Below, in pieces: positions 43,101 to 52,655 of a DNA stretch of 64,000 nt. This DNA is from Herminiimonas contaminans (lineage in GTDB: Bacteria; Pseudomonadota; Gammaproteobacteria; Burkholderiales; Burkholderiaceae_D): positions 310,001 through 374,000 of the forward strand of contig NZ_JADOEL010000001.1 of the NCBI RefSeq assembly GCF_015645465.1. Reading direction: 5' to 3'. The notes beneath the pieces are model-generated. The model ran no database searches. It was not told where the DNA came from and saw nothing but the letters and a program-made list of their open reading frames with translations. The position numbers and the translations under genes are program-made. Position 1 is the stretch's first letter, and the number at the start of each line of letters is the position of its first letter.

Positions 43101-45960
43101 ACTTGATGTTGTCATCTGTTTTCAGCGGCGTAGGCTTGTTCGGGAAATCAATGACATCGGCTATCTGCAGATGATCAAATTCACCCGCTGCCTGCGTCTT
43201 CTTGGTTTCCGCCGCTATCGCTTCAGGTGCAGCATCGAATTGACGGAATTGCGCCAATTCTTCGTCACTTAATTCCAGTTCTTCCGCTTCCGTGACTGCA
43301 GGCGCTTCTTCCGTGTTGAACTCAAGTGCAGTATCTGCTTCTGCTACCTTGCCATCCTCAGCTTCGGCAACTACGTCTGCTACTGCAGGGGCAGCTTCAT
43401 GCGCGGCTTCCTCTGCAGTTTCGTAATAGAAGCCTGCATTATTTTTCACGCGTTCCGCTGCATTGATCAGTGCCAGACCCTGACGATCAGAGCGGCCTTG
43501 TGTCAGCAAATCCTGAACCCAGGCATCCAGTTCCTGTGTCGCCCGATCCAGCAAAGCATACAAATCAGGATCGCCACCACGAGTTTCAGACAAGCGCAGA
43601 TTCAAGACTTGCTCCACACTCCATGCGGTTTCGCCGAAAGCCAGCAAACCGACCATACGGCCACTGCCTTTGAGTGTATGGAAGGACCGACGCAGCGTGG
43701 TCAGGTATTCCTGGTTATGCGGTGCATTGCGCGATTCCGGCATGGTTTGCCTGACGCAATCCAGCACTTCGACCGCTTCCGACAAAAAGATTTCGAGCAA
43801 TTCTGCATCGATCGCCTCATCGCTGACTGGCGTCGCACGCGGTACTTCTTCATCGACTTGCGCGACTGTCTTGACCGGTGCCGCGGCGGCCAGTGCGACG
43901 TCTTCCATCGCATCCTGCGAAGCCACGAAAGCCGGATGCTCCAGCATATCGATCACGGCACGCGCCCTGTCATTGGCTTCCGGATTGTCGACCAGCGTCG
44001 CATCCAGGCGCACCTGTTCCAGCGATTCGCGCAGCTGCTCCTGCAACAAGGAGTTATCAGGCTCGGCCAGCAAGGACATCGCCAGTTCTTCCGATTGCTT
44101 CTGGTGGTAAGCGAGTTCAGCCTCAACCGTAGGCAAATCAGGTGCATCGAACGCACGATCTGCTGGCACCGGTGTGCCTTCGTCCGGTATCGGCATCAGC
44201 GCAACATCCAGCGCACTCTCATCCGGCTGATTCTTTTCCGTCAGGCGGGCATGGAACACGCCCAGCTTTTGATCAAAGGAAAAGCGATTCTTCACACCGT
44301 CCGGATGCAGTTGCAAAGTCTCGATAAAGAAACTCAGCGCACCGACGTTTTGCGCGACCTGCTCAAATTCCTGTACATAAGGCTCGTCTTCCGCTTCGAT
44401 GAAGCGACGTACTGCCGCTTGCGTATGCTGGACTGCCAGCACTGCATCATCCTGCTCCAGTACGGCCAGTGCACCGCTGATCTGATGCAGTATGGTGTCG
44501 ATATCAGCCAGACCGCTACGTTGCGTCGTGTCGCGGAAGTATTCGTCAAGCAGTTTCTCTACCTGACGCAAACTGGATTGCATTTCTGTCGCCAGCGCCC
44601 CCATGGTCTGGCGCTCTTGCGCTTCACGCGACATGTCATCCAGCCACGATGCCGATACACTCAGTTGCTCGCCCGCTACTGCCGACAACAAACGTGCAGT
44701 CAATGCATCAGCACGTTCGGCGAAGTCTTCAGACAAGTGGCCGATTTGCTGCAGGGCGTTTTCCACAAACAGCAGGCTGGTCGCGATTTCCAGGCTCAGG
44801 TTATCGCCCGGCTGGGTATGCGCCGCATGACGGGCAATGCCGCCCAGCTCACGCAACAACTTGGCCAGCGCTGGTGCATTCAGACGTGCGCCAGCTTCTG
44901 CCAGGCCGCCCATTTCTTTTTCAAAAGCCGTGGCAACACTGGCATCGCCGCTTGCGATGCGATTCCAGAAATTCTTGGCTTGCATCAGGCGCTCTTTCGC
45001 CTGTGTCAACGCCTGTGCATCAATCTGGCCGTAACGCTTCTTCTCATAATCAGGCGGGACCACGCCGTCGAGCTGATAAGCGGCGCGGATTTGCTGTACC
45101 ACCGGCGATGGTTGCTCAACTTTCGCGATGAAGAACAAGGCATCACGCAACAATCTTTCCGTGATGCTGGATGAACCCTCACTCAGACGGCGCATCTGCA
45201 GATTGATACGTGCAAACAATTGTTTGACGTAGAGTTCGTTCGGTACTTGTCCGCCTGCGACCGCTTCGGCAAAGCCTCGCATGACCCACCAGAAGCTGCG
45301 TCCCTGCTGCGTATTCTGTGCCTGCTCGACACGCAGGACGATGTCGCGCATCGCCTGCGCACTGGCGATGGCCGAACCATCAGGCGCATTCTTCAGGAAC
45401 ATCAACAGGCCGCGCTCAAAGCGTTTGCGCAGCGCTACATAATCATCGTGCGACAGCTTGACACTGGCTGATGGCAGCTGTGGTCGTATCGCCAGGTTGG
45501 GGAAAAACAGATCGGCTGGATGAATGCGTTCCGCACCGCGTACTTGCAACAATGCGCGGTAGTATGGGAATAAGCGCACCGGCTGGTGCGGCACACCTGC
45601 CAACAACTCTTCCAGGTACTCGAGCAAAGCCTGGTAAGCATGCGTGATCGCATGCACGCAGCCTTCATCCAGCTGCAACTGACCGGACTCTACGCGATCG
45701 AGCAAATCTTCTACTGTTTCGGTAATGATGACGACGCCATCAACATCCACCATTTGCAAAGCACCATGTGCCTGATGCAAATATGCCTTGGCATGACGCA
45801 AGGTGGTCGAGCTGGTTTCGGCATCTTGCATCAATGCTTCGCCCAGCGCGATTTTTGAACGCGTCAGCGCTCCGCTGATTTCACCGATCACCCATGACAA
45901 GGGGCCGGTATCGAAGTGTGCCCCGCTGCCTTGCGACAATGGGGAGGTAGGGGTATTCAT
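40135..45960 (-). CDS. chpA: Hybrid chemosensory histidine kinase ChpA/PilL (CheA with several Hpt domains and a receiver)
   Basis: 1941 residues, smaller than the about 2,470 of Pseudomonas ChpA but the same plan. Hpt-like phosphotransfer sites are seen at about residue 61 (AYLHQAHGALQMV), 759 (FHTLKGSGRMVG), 1002 (AHSLAGSSATVG) and 1207 (LHTVKGSARMAG). A CheA dimerisation region and HATPase follow (HLLRNAIVHGIES near 1507; DDGQGLNL; GRGIGMDVV), then a CheW-like domain at about 1640-1780, and a C-terminal receiver with Asp in MLVDIEMPRMDG near 1863. It should transduce surface or mechanical signals from PilJ to PilG/PilH to control type IV pilus twitching. It is separated from pilJ by 360 bp that contain an inverted-repeat element. 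Confidence 0.95.
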   Translation of the reverse strand: MNTPTSPLSQGSGAHFDTGPLSWVIGEISGALTRSKIALGEALMQDAETSSTTLRHAKAYLHQAHGALQMVDVDGVVIITETVEDLLDRVESGQLQLDEGCVHAITHAYQALLEYLEELLAGVPHQPVRLFPYYRALLQVRGAERIHPADLFFPNLAIRPQLPSASVKLSHDDYVALRKRFERGLLMFLKNAPDGSAIASAQAMRDIVLRVEQAQNTQQGRSFWWVMRGFAEAVAGGQVPNELYVKQLFARINLQMRRLSEGSSSITERLLRDALFFIAKVEQPSPVVQQIRAAYQLDGVVPPDYEKKRYGQIDAQALTQAKERLMQAKNFWNRIASGDASVATAFEKEMGGLAEAGARLNAPALAKLLRELGGIARHAAHTQPGDNLSLEIATSLLFVENALQQIGHLSEDFAERADALTARLLSAVAGEQLSVSASWLDDMSREAQERQTMGALATEMQSSLRQVEKLLDEYFRDTTQRSGLADIDTILHQISGALAVLEQDDAVLAVQHTQAAVRRFIEAEDEPYVQEFEQVAQNVGALSFFIETLQLHPDGVKNRFSFDQKLGVFHARLTEKNQPDESALDVALMPIPDEGTPVPADRAFDAPDLPTVEAELAYHQKQSEELAMSLLAEPDNSLLQEQLRESLEQVRLDATLVDNPEANDRARAVIDMLEHPAFVASQDAMEDVALAAAAPVKTVAQVDEEVPRATPVSDEAIDAELLEIFLSEAVEVLDCVRQTMPESRNAPHNQEYLTTLRRSFHTLKGSGRMVGLLAFGETAWSVEQVLNLRLSETRGGDPDLYALLDRATQELDAWVQDLLTQGRSDRQGLALINAAERVKNNAGFYYETAEEAAHEAAPAVADVVAEAEDGKVAEADTALEFNTEEAPAVTEAEELELSDEELAQFRQFDAAPEAIAAETKKTQAAGEFDHLQIADVIDFPNKPTPLKTDDNIKYIGDLEISLPLHNIYLAETDELVRFLSQDIGEWRHEPDRQVNTQVVHAAHSLAGSSATVGFKPLQEIAYALETVLQYLARKPVKLLISEYDALEHAVGRIRFMLQMFALGEMPDAEPDQVAILQSMPEDFEARSGLRNGFAAPDETEYAEPETAAPLPDYPELNEQVFVAPVAEAAPQVQADSQQPAPFAEPVYPQLDEELNDPALLIRDEIDADLLPVFIEEGRDMLPQMGQALRAWQQDLGNSLLPQSLSRLLHTVKGSARMAGAMSLGQHMHEMETRIENITHAGHPSHAALEDLLARYDQGLYLFEQLQSQSKTAAPAAAAATTVTPKAELPQIHSAMPVPPHRLAPIVPDAAALAATTAAPLVRVRADILDRLVNQAGEVSISRSKLENEVGSLRQSMGELSENVVRLREQLREIEMQAESQITSRMGISADREFDPLEFDRFTRLQELTRMMAESVNDVGSVQQNLSRTIDSATTDLSTQARLTRDLQQDLMRVRMVQFASISERLFRVTRQAAKETDKRINLDIRGSAVEIDRGVLEKMAGPFEHLLRNAIVHGIESREQRQAAGKNETGELRIEIRQEGNEVVIHFSDDGQGLNLNNIRNKALNSGLLTNDMDLSDAEVTDLIFHPGFSTAEEITELAGRGIGMDVVRSEAASLGGRVAIASEAGKGAQFTIHLPLTLAVTQVVLLSTGGKTYAVPSVLVEQVQQLKTGPLAAAYNEGAVMWQSQRVPMHYLSSLLGDQQVAPVTQQYSPLLILKSGNERVALHVDEILGNREVVVKNIGPQLSRMIGIAGATVLGSGEIVLILNPVPLAQRAALDNIRAPRLTPSDAPDGMGAIAEMADSNVRGAEPVQGLRTQSIVMVVDDSLTVRRVTQRLLTREGYQVVLAKDGVDALQHLQSVTPDVMLVDIEMPRMDGFDLTRNIRDDERTRNIPIIMITSRTASKHRNYAMELGVNEYLGKPYQEDALLELIAGFVAKAATLN

Positions 45961-46320
45961 GACTGCCTCGCGGTGCGTAGGTGATCAACCTATATTGGTC
46001 GATCACCGCAATTGCTATTGGGTCTAAGCCACTGCAAGCCTGCAATAGTTAGAACTCATTTCATAAATATCCGCGAGTGCGAACGCGGCTATTTGGGAGG
46101 TAGTGCAAGGCGTGTCGCGCAGCCAAGGGTGGTCCCTTGGCAAGCGGCGCAACGCAGCAATACGCCCAAATAGCCCGTTCCCTCCGGGTTCTTACCAAAA
46201 GCGGCGCTGGCCGCGTTGTGCTCCTTGCGCATAGGCCACTATGCGACGCGTCGCACGCCTTGCCAGCACCGCTTTTGGTAAGAACGCATCTCACGGATAT
46301 TGGTGAAATGAGTTCTAATA
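45961..46320. other. Gap between pilJ and chpA, mostly filled by a structured repeat element
   Basis: All but about 90 bases of this 360-bp gap belong to the inverted-repeat element described at 46049-46318. The remaining part before chpA holds no gene. An ATG frame across the element on the minus strand (46061-46324) has no ribosome-binding site or family resemblance. Confidence 0.6.
46049..46318. mobile_element. 270-bp non-autonomous inverted-repeat element (MITE/BIME-like)
   Basis: The ends are imperfect terminal inverted repeats of about 27 bp, both reading TTAGAACTCATTTCA then two variable bases and AATATCCG. Inside are two long hairpins. Hairpin 1 (46087-46175) pairs GGCTATTTGGG with CCCAAATAGCC and has an inner perfect CCAAGGG/CCCTTGG. 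Hairpin 2 (46189-46284) pairs TTCTTACCAAAAGCGG with CCGCTTTTGGTAAGAA and has an inner CGCATAG/CTATGCG. The right end lies two bases from the pilJ stop codon. No transposase is encoded. A partial terminus of the same sequence is at 9264-9284. Family membership and copy number are not determinable from one window. Confidence 0.75.
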
Positions 46321-48603
46321 TCAAGCGGTGACGCGGAAGCGTGATACCGAGTTCTTCAATTCTTCGGCCAGTTTCGACAATTCGCGAATCGAATGCGCCG
46401 TCTGCTGCGTACCTTCTTGCGTTTGCTCGGTAACCGTCAAAATGCCCTGGATGTTTTGCGCCACGCCGTTCGCCGATGTTGCCTGCTGTTCGGTCGCAGA
46501 TGAAATACCCTGAATCAGTTCCGCCAGTCGGTTCGACACGCGGCGGATGTCGGACAGCGCAGCACCGGCCGCATCTGACAGCTTGGCCCCCTCGACCACA
46601 CCCTGTGTAGATTTTTCCATCGCCGCTACCGCATCATGGGTATCGGTTTGAATCGTACGTACCAGTGCACCGATCTGCTTGGTCGCTTCACCTGAGCGTT
46701 CCGCCAGTCGTTGCACCTCTTCCGCCACCACCGAGAAGCCGCGACCGGCCTCACCGGCAGACGCCGCCTGGATCGCCGCATTCAGCGCCAGTACGTTGGT
46801 CTGCTCGGTAATGTCGGAAATCAGTTCAGTGATCTCACCAATCTCTTGCGACGATTCACCGAGTCGCTTGATTCGTTTCGAGGTTTCCTGGATTTGTTCG
46901 CGAATCTCGTTCATGCCCTTGATCGCATTTTCCACCGCACGTGAACCTTCTTCCGCTGCCGTCACGGACTGACGTGCAACTTCGGCTGATTCATTGGCTG
47001 ATTTGGAAACGTCGGTAATTTGTACCGCCATATCCAATACCGCCTGGCCGGTTTCTTGAATATCGCGCGATTGCTTTTGCGACGCTTCCAGCAATTCGGT
47101 CGAGATGTTCTGCGCTTGTGTCGAGGCCGAGGTAACCTGTTCCGCTGTATTCGTGACACGCCCTACCAGGCCGCGCAACTCTTCCACCGTGTAGTTAACC
47201 GAGTCGGCAATCGCGCCGGTAATGTCTTCCGAGACCGTCGCCTGCACCGTCAAGTCACCATCCGCCACTTCCTGCAATTCGTTCATCAGACGCAAAATCG
47301 CCGCCTGGTTTTGATCGTTCGCTTGTTTCGCTTCTTCTTCCTGTTTCTGCGCTTCGAGACGTTGGCCCTCAGCTTCGAGACGACGTGCATCCGCTTCCTT
47401 GGTACGGTTACGGCTGTCCTGCAGCAGTACCAGTGCAATACCTGCAGCAGACAACAGTGCCGCCAGCACGCTCAAGAGCATTAACCAGAATGGCACTGTC
47501 AGCGAATCCTGCTCGTTGCGATAGCTTTGTTGCAGTTCGGTCAGGCGTTGTTTCAGCGCTTCGTTTTCTTTAAAGATCAATTCCTCGGCTTGTTTTGCCG
47601 AGATGAAGTTTTGCAGATTACCGAGAATCAGCGAAATCGATTTTTGGTATTCATTGAAGTTGGCCTGCAATTCCAGCAGCTTGTCGCGGGTATCAGGCTC
47701 CGTGGTTTTGCTCAGGCGCAAAGCTTCGCTACCGTTCAGGAAACCGTCGACGATTTCGCGGAAGGTGTTCGTATCTTTACCCAGCAAGAAGGCTGTTTCC
47801 GGGTTCACACCTTCGGACGTCAGGAATTCGTTCGCGCTACGTGCCAGACGCTGTGTCAGCATGACCAGTTGGCCAGCCTGCGCTGTTTCGCGCGGAGAAG
47901 CACCGCCCTGTGCTTTCAGGGTCGAGATTTGTTCGGTCAGCTCCAGCAAGTTAGGTGAGATACCGTTCAGGATCTGCAATGTGCTACCGAAACCAGTCAA
48001 TTCTTTTTCCAGCTTCAGAATTGTTCCGGCAGCCTTGTCGGTACCGGTCCACAGCTTTTGTGTTTCTTTCAGCATCGCATCCATCTGTGCGTCCGGCGGG
48101 CTGATGCTGCGCCCCTGGTACACACCACCCTTGGACAGAATGGCCAGGTCGTTATTGAATTCTTTACGACTGTCAGCAAGTTGCTGGAACGCTTCCTTGT
48201 TACCCTGAATCGCATTCGGCGTCGCCTTACCCACACGCTGCGAGTGCATCAGTGCATCACCGGCGATCTGGGTCTGGGTCGAACTCAAAGCAGAGGAATC
48301 GGCACTCAGCCAGACGAACAAGGCACCAGCCACCAGCGAACCGCCAAGTGCGATCAGCAAAATACGAACCTGTTGTTGCAGTGGCAGCTTGCCGATCAGT
48401 GGCAGCGTGATGTCGCCACTTTTCTGCAATACGTCGCCGATGTAGGTCGCGTTCGGATTGATGTTGGCACGTGTAATCGTGTTTGGCGCAGCAGGAGACT
48501 CTGCGTGTGTACCCCCCTCAGTTGGCGCAGCATTATTGGCATCATTGCCTTGCGCAGCCGTCTCTTTTTTATTTTGGGAAAAGAGCGGTAATTTAAACGC
48601 CAT
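46321..48603 (-). CDS. pilJ: Methyl-accepting chemotaxis protein of the type IV pilus system
   Basis: 760 residues. An unusual cytoplasmic N-terminal extension of about 75 residues (rich in Asn, Ala, Thr) precedes TM1 at about 80-99. A periplasmic PilJ-type sensor follows to TM2 at about 370-393, then a coiled, Gln/Glu/Ala-rich linker and HAMP-like segment, and an MCP signalling domain with the tip around [41 protein letters not shown] precedes the ATG. It follows pilI by 53 bp and should couple to ChpA through PilI. Confidence 0.95.
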   Translation of the reverse strand: MAFKLPLFSQNKKETAAQGNDANNAAPTEGGTHAESPAAPNTITRANINPNATYIGDVLQKSGDITLPLIGKLPLQQQVRILLIALGGSLVAGALFVWLSADSSALSSTQTQIAGDALMHSQRVGKATPNAIQGNKEAFQQLADSRKEFNNDLAILSKGGVYQGRSISPPDAQMDAMLKETQKLWTGTDKAAGTILKLEKELTGFGSTLQILNGISPNLLELTEQISTLKAQGGASPRETAQAGQLVMLTQRLARSANEFLTSEGVNPETAFLLGKDTNTFREIVDGFLNGSEALRLSKTTEPDTRDKLLELQANFNEYQKSISLILGNLQNFISAKQAEELIFKENEALKQRLTELQQSYRNEQDSLTVPFWLMLLSVLAALLSAAGIALVLLQDSRNRTKEADARRLEAEGQRLEAQKQEEEAKQANDQNQAAILRLMNELQEVADGDLTVQATVSEDITGAIADSVNYTVEELRGLVGRVTNTAEQVTSASTQAQNISTELLEASQKQSRDIQETGQAVLDMAVQITDVSKSANESAEVARQSVTAAEEGSRAVENAIKGMNEIREQIQETSKRIKRLGESSQEIGEITELISDITEQTNVLALNAAIQAASAGEAGRGFSVVAEEVQRLAERSGEATKQIGALVRTIQTDTHDAVAAMEKSTQGVVEGAKLSDAAGAALSDIRRVSNRLAELIQGISSATEQQATSANGVAQNIQGILTVTEQTQEGTQQTAHSIRELSKLAEELKNSVSRFRVTA

Positions 48604-48656
48604 ACTGATTCTCCTGATTCTCTATAGATGAAGCGCTCGGACTATGGTTACGAGGC

Positions 48657-49232
48657 TTACAGGCCGACATGTAAAAATTGGGGGTTTTGTATTACTGAAG
48701 AAAGGTCGAGCTCGGTCCAGACTTGCGACTCTTGATCGAGGTAGCGTTTGCTGGCCCATGGTGCATCGGCTTCAGCAGTGTCAGCCTGCAATTGCATTTG
48801 CGCGACATTGCGCAAACCCAGTACACGCGACACCAGCAAACCGCTATTAAATGCCAGCGACGGACCGAAGGCCACGATACGGCTGTCTTTCTCTATATTA
48901 GTAGTGGGCAAACCCTGGAACCGCGCGAAGTCGATCACGCTGATCAGGTTGCCACGTATATTCGTCAGGCCGAGAAACCACGGCTGTGTCAGCGGCACCG
49001 GTGTGATCGTGCCGACCGAGACGATTTCGCCTGCGGTCTGCAGATTCAGCAGCCAGCGCTGATCACCTATCATCACACCCAACTGGCTTACACGTGCATC
49101 GGTACCGCTGCGTGCGGTTTGCATGCGCTCCACCAACTGCGCCTGGAATTCGCGCAAACGCGTACGCCGCGCGGTGATATCCGATTTCGGGGATGCACTA
49201 TCCGTTTGAAAATCCGACGTAGGCTGGCTCAT
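48657..49232 (-). CDS. pilI: CheW-like coupling protein PilI
   Basis: 191 residues with one CheW domain (about 45-185: RWLLNLQTAGEIVSVGTITPVPLTQPWFLGLTNIRGNLISVIDF). It should link PilJ to ChpA. It lies ten bases after pilH and 53 before pilJ. Upstream spacing and same strand support a pilGHIJ transcript. Confidence 0.93.
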   Translation of the reverse strand: MSQPTSDFQTDSASPKSDITARRTRLREFQAQLVERMQTARSGTDARVSQLGVMIGDQRWLLNLQTAGEIVSVGTITPVPLTQPWFLGLTNIRGNLISVIDFARFQGLPTTNIEKDSRIVAFGPSLAFNSGLLVSRVLGLRNVAQMQLQADTAEADAPWASKRYLDQESQVWTELDLSSVIQNPQFLHVGL

Positions 49233-49242
49233 GAGGAGCTAC

Positions 49243-49608
49243 TTATCCGAGCGCTGCAATTTTGGATAACAGTTCAGCCGGATCCACTGGTTTGACGATG
49301 TAGTCGCGCGCGCCCTGGCGCAAGCCCCAGATGCGATCGGTTTCCTGGCCCTTGCTGGTGCAAATAATGATAGGTACATCTTGGGTTTCCGGATCACGCG
49401 CAATGGAACGGGTTACCTGGAAACCGTTTTGACCTGGCATCACGACATCCATCAGGATCAATTGTGGTTTGTCTGCCTTGATTTTCAGCAGCGCTTCTTC
49501 GCCATTCTCTGCGGTAGAGACGGAAAAACCTCGTTTAATCAGGATATCGGTAAGAAAGTAACGTTCAGTCGGTGAGTCGTCCACGACCAGAATTTTTTGA
49601 ATAGCCAT
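49243..49608 (-). CDS. pilH: Response regulator PilH
   Basis: 121 residues, a stand-alone receiver domain. Phosphoacceptor Asp54 in ILMDVVMPGQNGFQ; Lys in CTSKGQETD; acidic pocket D10-D11. No output domain. In Pseudomonas, PilH opposes PilG in control of the retraction ATPase; the same role is expected. Ten bases separate it from pilI. Confidence 0.93.
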   Translation of the reverse strand: MAIQKILVVDDSPTERYFLTDILIKRGFSVSTAENGEEALLKIKADKPQLILMDVVMPGQNGFQVTRSIARDPETQDVPIIICTSKGQETDRIWGLRQGARDYIVKPVDPAELLSKIAALG

Positions 49609-49628
49609 CTGAAACCTTTAGATCGAAT

Positions 49629-50030
49629 TTACCTTGCGACTGCCTCGAGCGCGTGTTCGCGCACAGTTTTGAGCAGGCTGTCTTTTGTGAATGGCTTGGT
49701 GAGGTATGCGTCGGAACCGACCATCGCACCACGCGCACGGTCGAATAAACCATCTTTGGATGACAGCATAATGACCGGCGTTGTATGAAATTTCGCACTT
49801 TTCTTGATAAGTGCACAGGTTTGATAACCGTCAAGACGCGGCATCAGGATGTCGCAGAAGATCAGCGCAGGCTTGTGATCATGCATCTTGGCAAGTGCGT
49901 CAAATCCATCGTCAGCCAGCACGACCTTATAACCTGCCTGACCAAGGAATATCTCGGCAGACCGACGAATAGTGCTGCTATCGTCGATCACCATGATTTT
50001 CATGTCGGCATTATCCAGCGCTATTGTCAT
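49629..50030 (-). CDS. pilG: Response regulator PilG
   Basis: 133 residues, a stand-alone receiver with a short N-terminal extension. Phosphoacceptor Asp60 in LIFCDILMPRLDGYQTC; SSKDGLFDRARG and TKPFTKDSLL near the end fit PilG. First gene of the chemosensory run, 20 bp before pilH; its promoter should lie in the 151-bp gap after rubredoxin. Confidence 0.93.
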   Translation of the reverse strand: MTIALDNADMKIMVIDDSSTIRRSAEIFLGQAGYKVVLADDGFDALAKMHDHKPALIFCDILMPRLDGYQTCALIKKSAKFHTTPVIMLSSKDGLFDRARGAMVGSDAYLTKPFTKDSLLKTVREHALEAVAR

Positions 50031-50181
50031 GATTCGTCTCGTTGAACTGTGTCAACAATATACGGCGCATCCGTAACAAAAAGCAAGATTCTTTAAGCCA
50101 ACTCGGGGGTATGTATTAACACCCGTCGTTTTTAAACAAAAATTGCCGAAGTCATAACGCTGGACTAGCGTGATTACTGCC

Positions 50182-50376
50182 TTAAATTGCTACCATTTCG
50201 AAGTCTTCCTTGCGCGCGCCGCACTCCGGACAGGTCCAGTTCATAGGCACATCGGCCCAGCGCGTACCCGGCGCAATGCCTTCTTCCGGCAAACCGGCGG
50301 CTTCGTCGTAGATCCAACCGCAGATCAGGCACATCCAGGTTTGGAATTGTTCGTTCGATGTTTCGTTATTGCTCAC
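50182..50376 (-). CDS. rubA: Rubredoxin
   Basis: 64 residues. Two iron-binding pairs CLICGW and CPECGA with the rubredoxin-specific YDEAAGLPEEGIAPGTRWADVPMNW between. A short N-terminal extension (SNNETSNEQFQ) is present. Electron carrier; partner unknown here. Divergent from the thiD-like gene with 54 bp between. Confidence 0.96.
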   Translation of the reverse strand: MSNNETSNEQFQTWMCLICGWIYDEAAGLPEEGIAPGTRWADVPMNWTCPECGARKEDFEMVAI

Positions 50377-50430
50377 GTCTGACAGCCCTTCAAGTTAAAA
50401 TGCATAGTCAGCTATCTTAATATACCCGCC

Positions 50431-51279
50431 GTGCAAAACCAAACTTCTCCGCTTATATTGACCTTTGGCCCTACCGATCCGGTCGGTGCTGTTGGTATTC
50501 AGGCTGATCTGGCCTCTTTTGCCGCGATGGGCTGCCACGGCCTGTCGGTGATTACCTCCTTATTTATAGGCGACACCGCCCGGATCGAAGATACCCAAGT
50601 CATTGATTCCGACTGGGTGGCCGACCAGGCACGCGTCGTACTCGAAGATATGCCGGTCGCCGCTTTCAAGGTCGGCGCCGTCGGCAGCATAGAAAATGTC
50701 TCGGCCATTGCCGAAATCGTGTCCGATTACCCGGATATTCCGCTCATTTTCGACCCGTTCCTGTCTTCCCTGCCCGACCAGGGCCCGGATGGCGAGGATA
50801 TGTTGATGGCCACCCGTGAATTGCTGATCCCGCAAACCACGGTATTGATCATCTCTGCGGTCGAACTGTCACGCCTGGCAGAAACCTGGCGCGAAGCGTC
50901 CGAGGAAGACATGATGGCGGTCGATGCGATGCGCCTGATAGAAATGGGTTGCGAATATGTATTCGTGACCGGTACCCCGTCCGACCTGACCGATGTCGCG
51001 AATACCCTGTTCGACGAAACCGGCGTGATCCGCCACGATAACTGGCAACGCATCTCCGGTTCCTACAGTGGTGCTGGTGGCACACTGGCGGCGACCATTG
51101 CCGCCCTGCTGGCGAACGGTCTCGATGTGCCGGAAGCGGTATTCGAAGCACAGGAATTCACCATCGCCTCGATCGCCAATGCGCAACGCCTGGGCATGGG
51201 TAAGCTGGTATTGGACCGCTATTTCTGGGCGCGCGAATTCGATGAAAACATCGATATCCTGCCGCCACCGATACAATAA
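50431..51279 (+). CDS. Divergent hydroxymethylpyrimidine/phosphomethylpyrimidine kinase (ThiD-like)
   Basis: 282 residues from a GTG start. The ribokinase-like fold of ThiD is recognisable ([61 protein letters not shown]-like). However, the N-terminal loop is [14 protein letters not shown] rather than the usual Gly-rich GGGAGIQAD, and the anion-hole GTGCT motif is GAGGT, with Gly in place of the catalytic Cys. The gene is typically annotated thiD, but activity on pyrimidines is doubtful from these changes. 26 bp before hemL, so co-transcribed. Confidence 0.8.
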   Translation: MQNQTSPLILTFGPTDPVGAVGIQADLASFAAMGCHGLSVITSLFIGDTARIEDTQVIDSDWVADQARVVLEDMPVAAFKVGAVGSIENVSAIAEIVSDYPDIPLIFDPFLSSLPDQGPDGEDMLMATRELLIPQTTVLIISAVELSRLAETWREASEEDMMAVDAMRLIEMGCEYVFVTGTPSDLTDVANTLFDETGVIRHDNWQRISGSYSGAGGTLAATIAALLANGLDVPEAVFEAQEFTIASIANAQRLGMGKLVLDRYFWAREFDENIDILPPPIQ

Positions 51280-51305
51280 TTATTTTTCACCGCTACGGTC
51301 TCTGC

Positions 51306-52604
51306 ATGACATCCAAGAACGATCAACTCTTCGCCCGCGCACAATTGAGTACGCCGGGCGGCGTTAATTCGCCAGTCCGCGCCTTCCGCTCGGTCGGCGG
51401 CACGCCACGCTTCATCACCCGTGCCGAAGGCCCCTACTTCTGGGATGCCGATGACCGTCGCTACATCGATTACATAGGCTCTTGGGGTCCGGCCATCGTC
51501 GGCCATGCACACCCGGATGTGGTCAAGGCGGTACAGGAAGCGGCGACCCGCGGCCTGAGTTTCGGCGCACCGACGGAAGCTGAAATCGAGATGGCTGAAT
51601 TGATTTGCCGCCTGGTTCCATCGATAGAACAAGTACGCCTGGTCTCCAGCGGTACCGAAGCAGCGATGAGCGCACTACGTCTGGCGCGTGGTGCAACCGG
51701 ACGCGACAAGATCATCAAGTTCGAAGGTTGCTATCACGGCCACGCCGATTCGCTGCTGGTGAAAGCAGGCAGCGGCTTGCTGACCTTTGGTAATCCGACT
51801 TCAGCCGGGGTACCGGAAGACTTTGCCAAACACACGCTGGTGCTCGACTACAACGATCCGGCACAACTGGAAAACGTGTTCAAGGAAATGGGTGACTCAA
51901 TCGCCTGCGTCATCGTCGAACCAGTTGCAGGCAATATGAACTTGCTGCCTGCCACACCTGAATTCCTGCAAACCATGCGCCGCGTCTGTACCCAGTACGG
52001 CGCAGTGATGATTCTGGATGAAGTGATGTCCGGTTTCCGCGTCGCCCTCGGTGGGGCGCAATCGCTGTACGGCATCACACCGGATCTGACAGTACTCGGC
52101 AAAGTCATAGGCGGTGGCTTGCCAGTTGCTGCCTTCGGTGGTCGCGCTGACATCATGCGTCACCTGGCACCGCTGGGTGGCGTATACCAGGCGGGCACGC
52201 TGTCCGGCAATCCGGTCACCGTCGCAGCCGGTATGGCCACGCTGAAACTGATACAGGCTCCAGGCTTCTATGAAAACCTGAGCGCGCAAACCGCCAAGCT
52301 GGTACATGGCTTCAGCGCTGCGGCACGCGAGGCGGACATTGCCTTCTGTGCCAACTCGGTCGGCGGCATGTTTGGTTTGTATTTCGCGACAGAAGTGCCA
52401 GTGTCGTATGACACGATGATGAAGTGCGACAAGACACGTTTCAACGCTTTCTTCCATGCGATGCTGGATGCTGGCGTGTATCTCGCACCGTCTGCGTTTG
52501 AAGCTGGCTTCGTCTCGGCCCAGCATGATGACGCCATCATAGAGAGCAGCATCAAGGCAGCACGCGCCGCCTTTGCCCAGTTGGCTGACGACTGCGACGA
52601 TTGA
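51306..52604 (+). CDS. hemL: Glutamate-1-semialdehyde 2,1-aminomutase
   Basis: 432 residues. PLP-binding Lys266 in [11 protein letters not shown]; family motifs [55 protein letters not shown] and [16 protein letters not shown]. It makes 5-aminolevulinate for tetrapyrroles by the C5 pathway. Downstream of the thiD-like gene. A perfect hairpin follows 14 bp after the stop. Confidence 0.97.
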   Translation: MTSKNDQLFARAQLSTPGGVNSPVRAFRSVGGTPRFITRAEGPYFWDADDRRYIDYIGSWGPAIVGHAHPDVVKAVQEAATRGLSFGAPTEAEIEMAELICRLVPSIEQVRLVSSGTEAAMSALRLARGATGRDKIIKFEGCYHGHADSLLVKAGSGLLTFGNPTSAGVPEDFAKHTLVLDYNDPAQLENVFKEMGDSIACVIVEPVAGNMNLLPATPEFLQTMRRVCTQYGAVMILDEVMSGFRVALGGAQSLYGITPDLTVLGKVIGGGLPVAAFGGRADIMRHLAPLGGVYQAGTLSGNPVTVAAGMATLKLIQAPGFYENLSAQTAKLVHGFSAAAREADIAFCANSVGGMFGLYFATEVPVSYDTMMKCDKTRFNAFFHAMLDAGVYLAPSAFEAGFVSAQHDDAIIESSIKAARAAFAQLADDCDD

Positions 52605-52618
52605 TGTAAGGAAATACT

Positions 52619-52640
52619 CCACGCACCGCACGGTGCGTGG
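52619..52640. terminator. Hairpin between convergent hemL and corA
   Basis: CCACGCACCG-ca-CGGTGCGTGG, a perfect 10-bp stem with a very short loop. It lies between the stop codons of hemL and corA. No real T-tract follows on either strand, so it is only a possible terminator. Confidence 0.5.
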
Positions 52641-52655
52641 AAAACATGTAGTGAA

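Noticed and set aside
43399-45174. 591-codon open frame on the plus strand inside chpA
   Set aside because: It is antisense to a strongly supported gene in a frame left open by codon bias; no ribosome-binding site and no recognisable domain.
46061-46324. 87-codon open frame crossing the 270-bp element
   Set aside because: Explained by the inverted-repeat DNA; the start is inside the pilJ end and the sequence is not protein-like.
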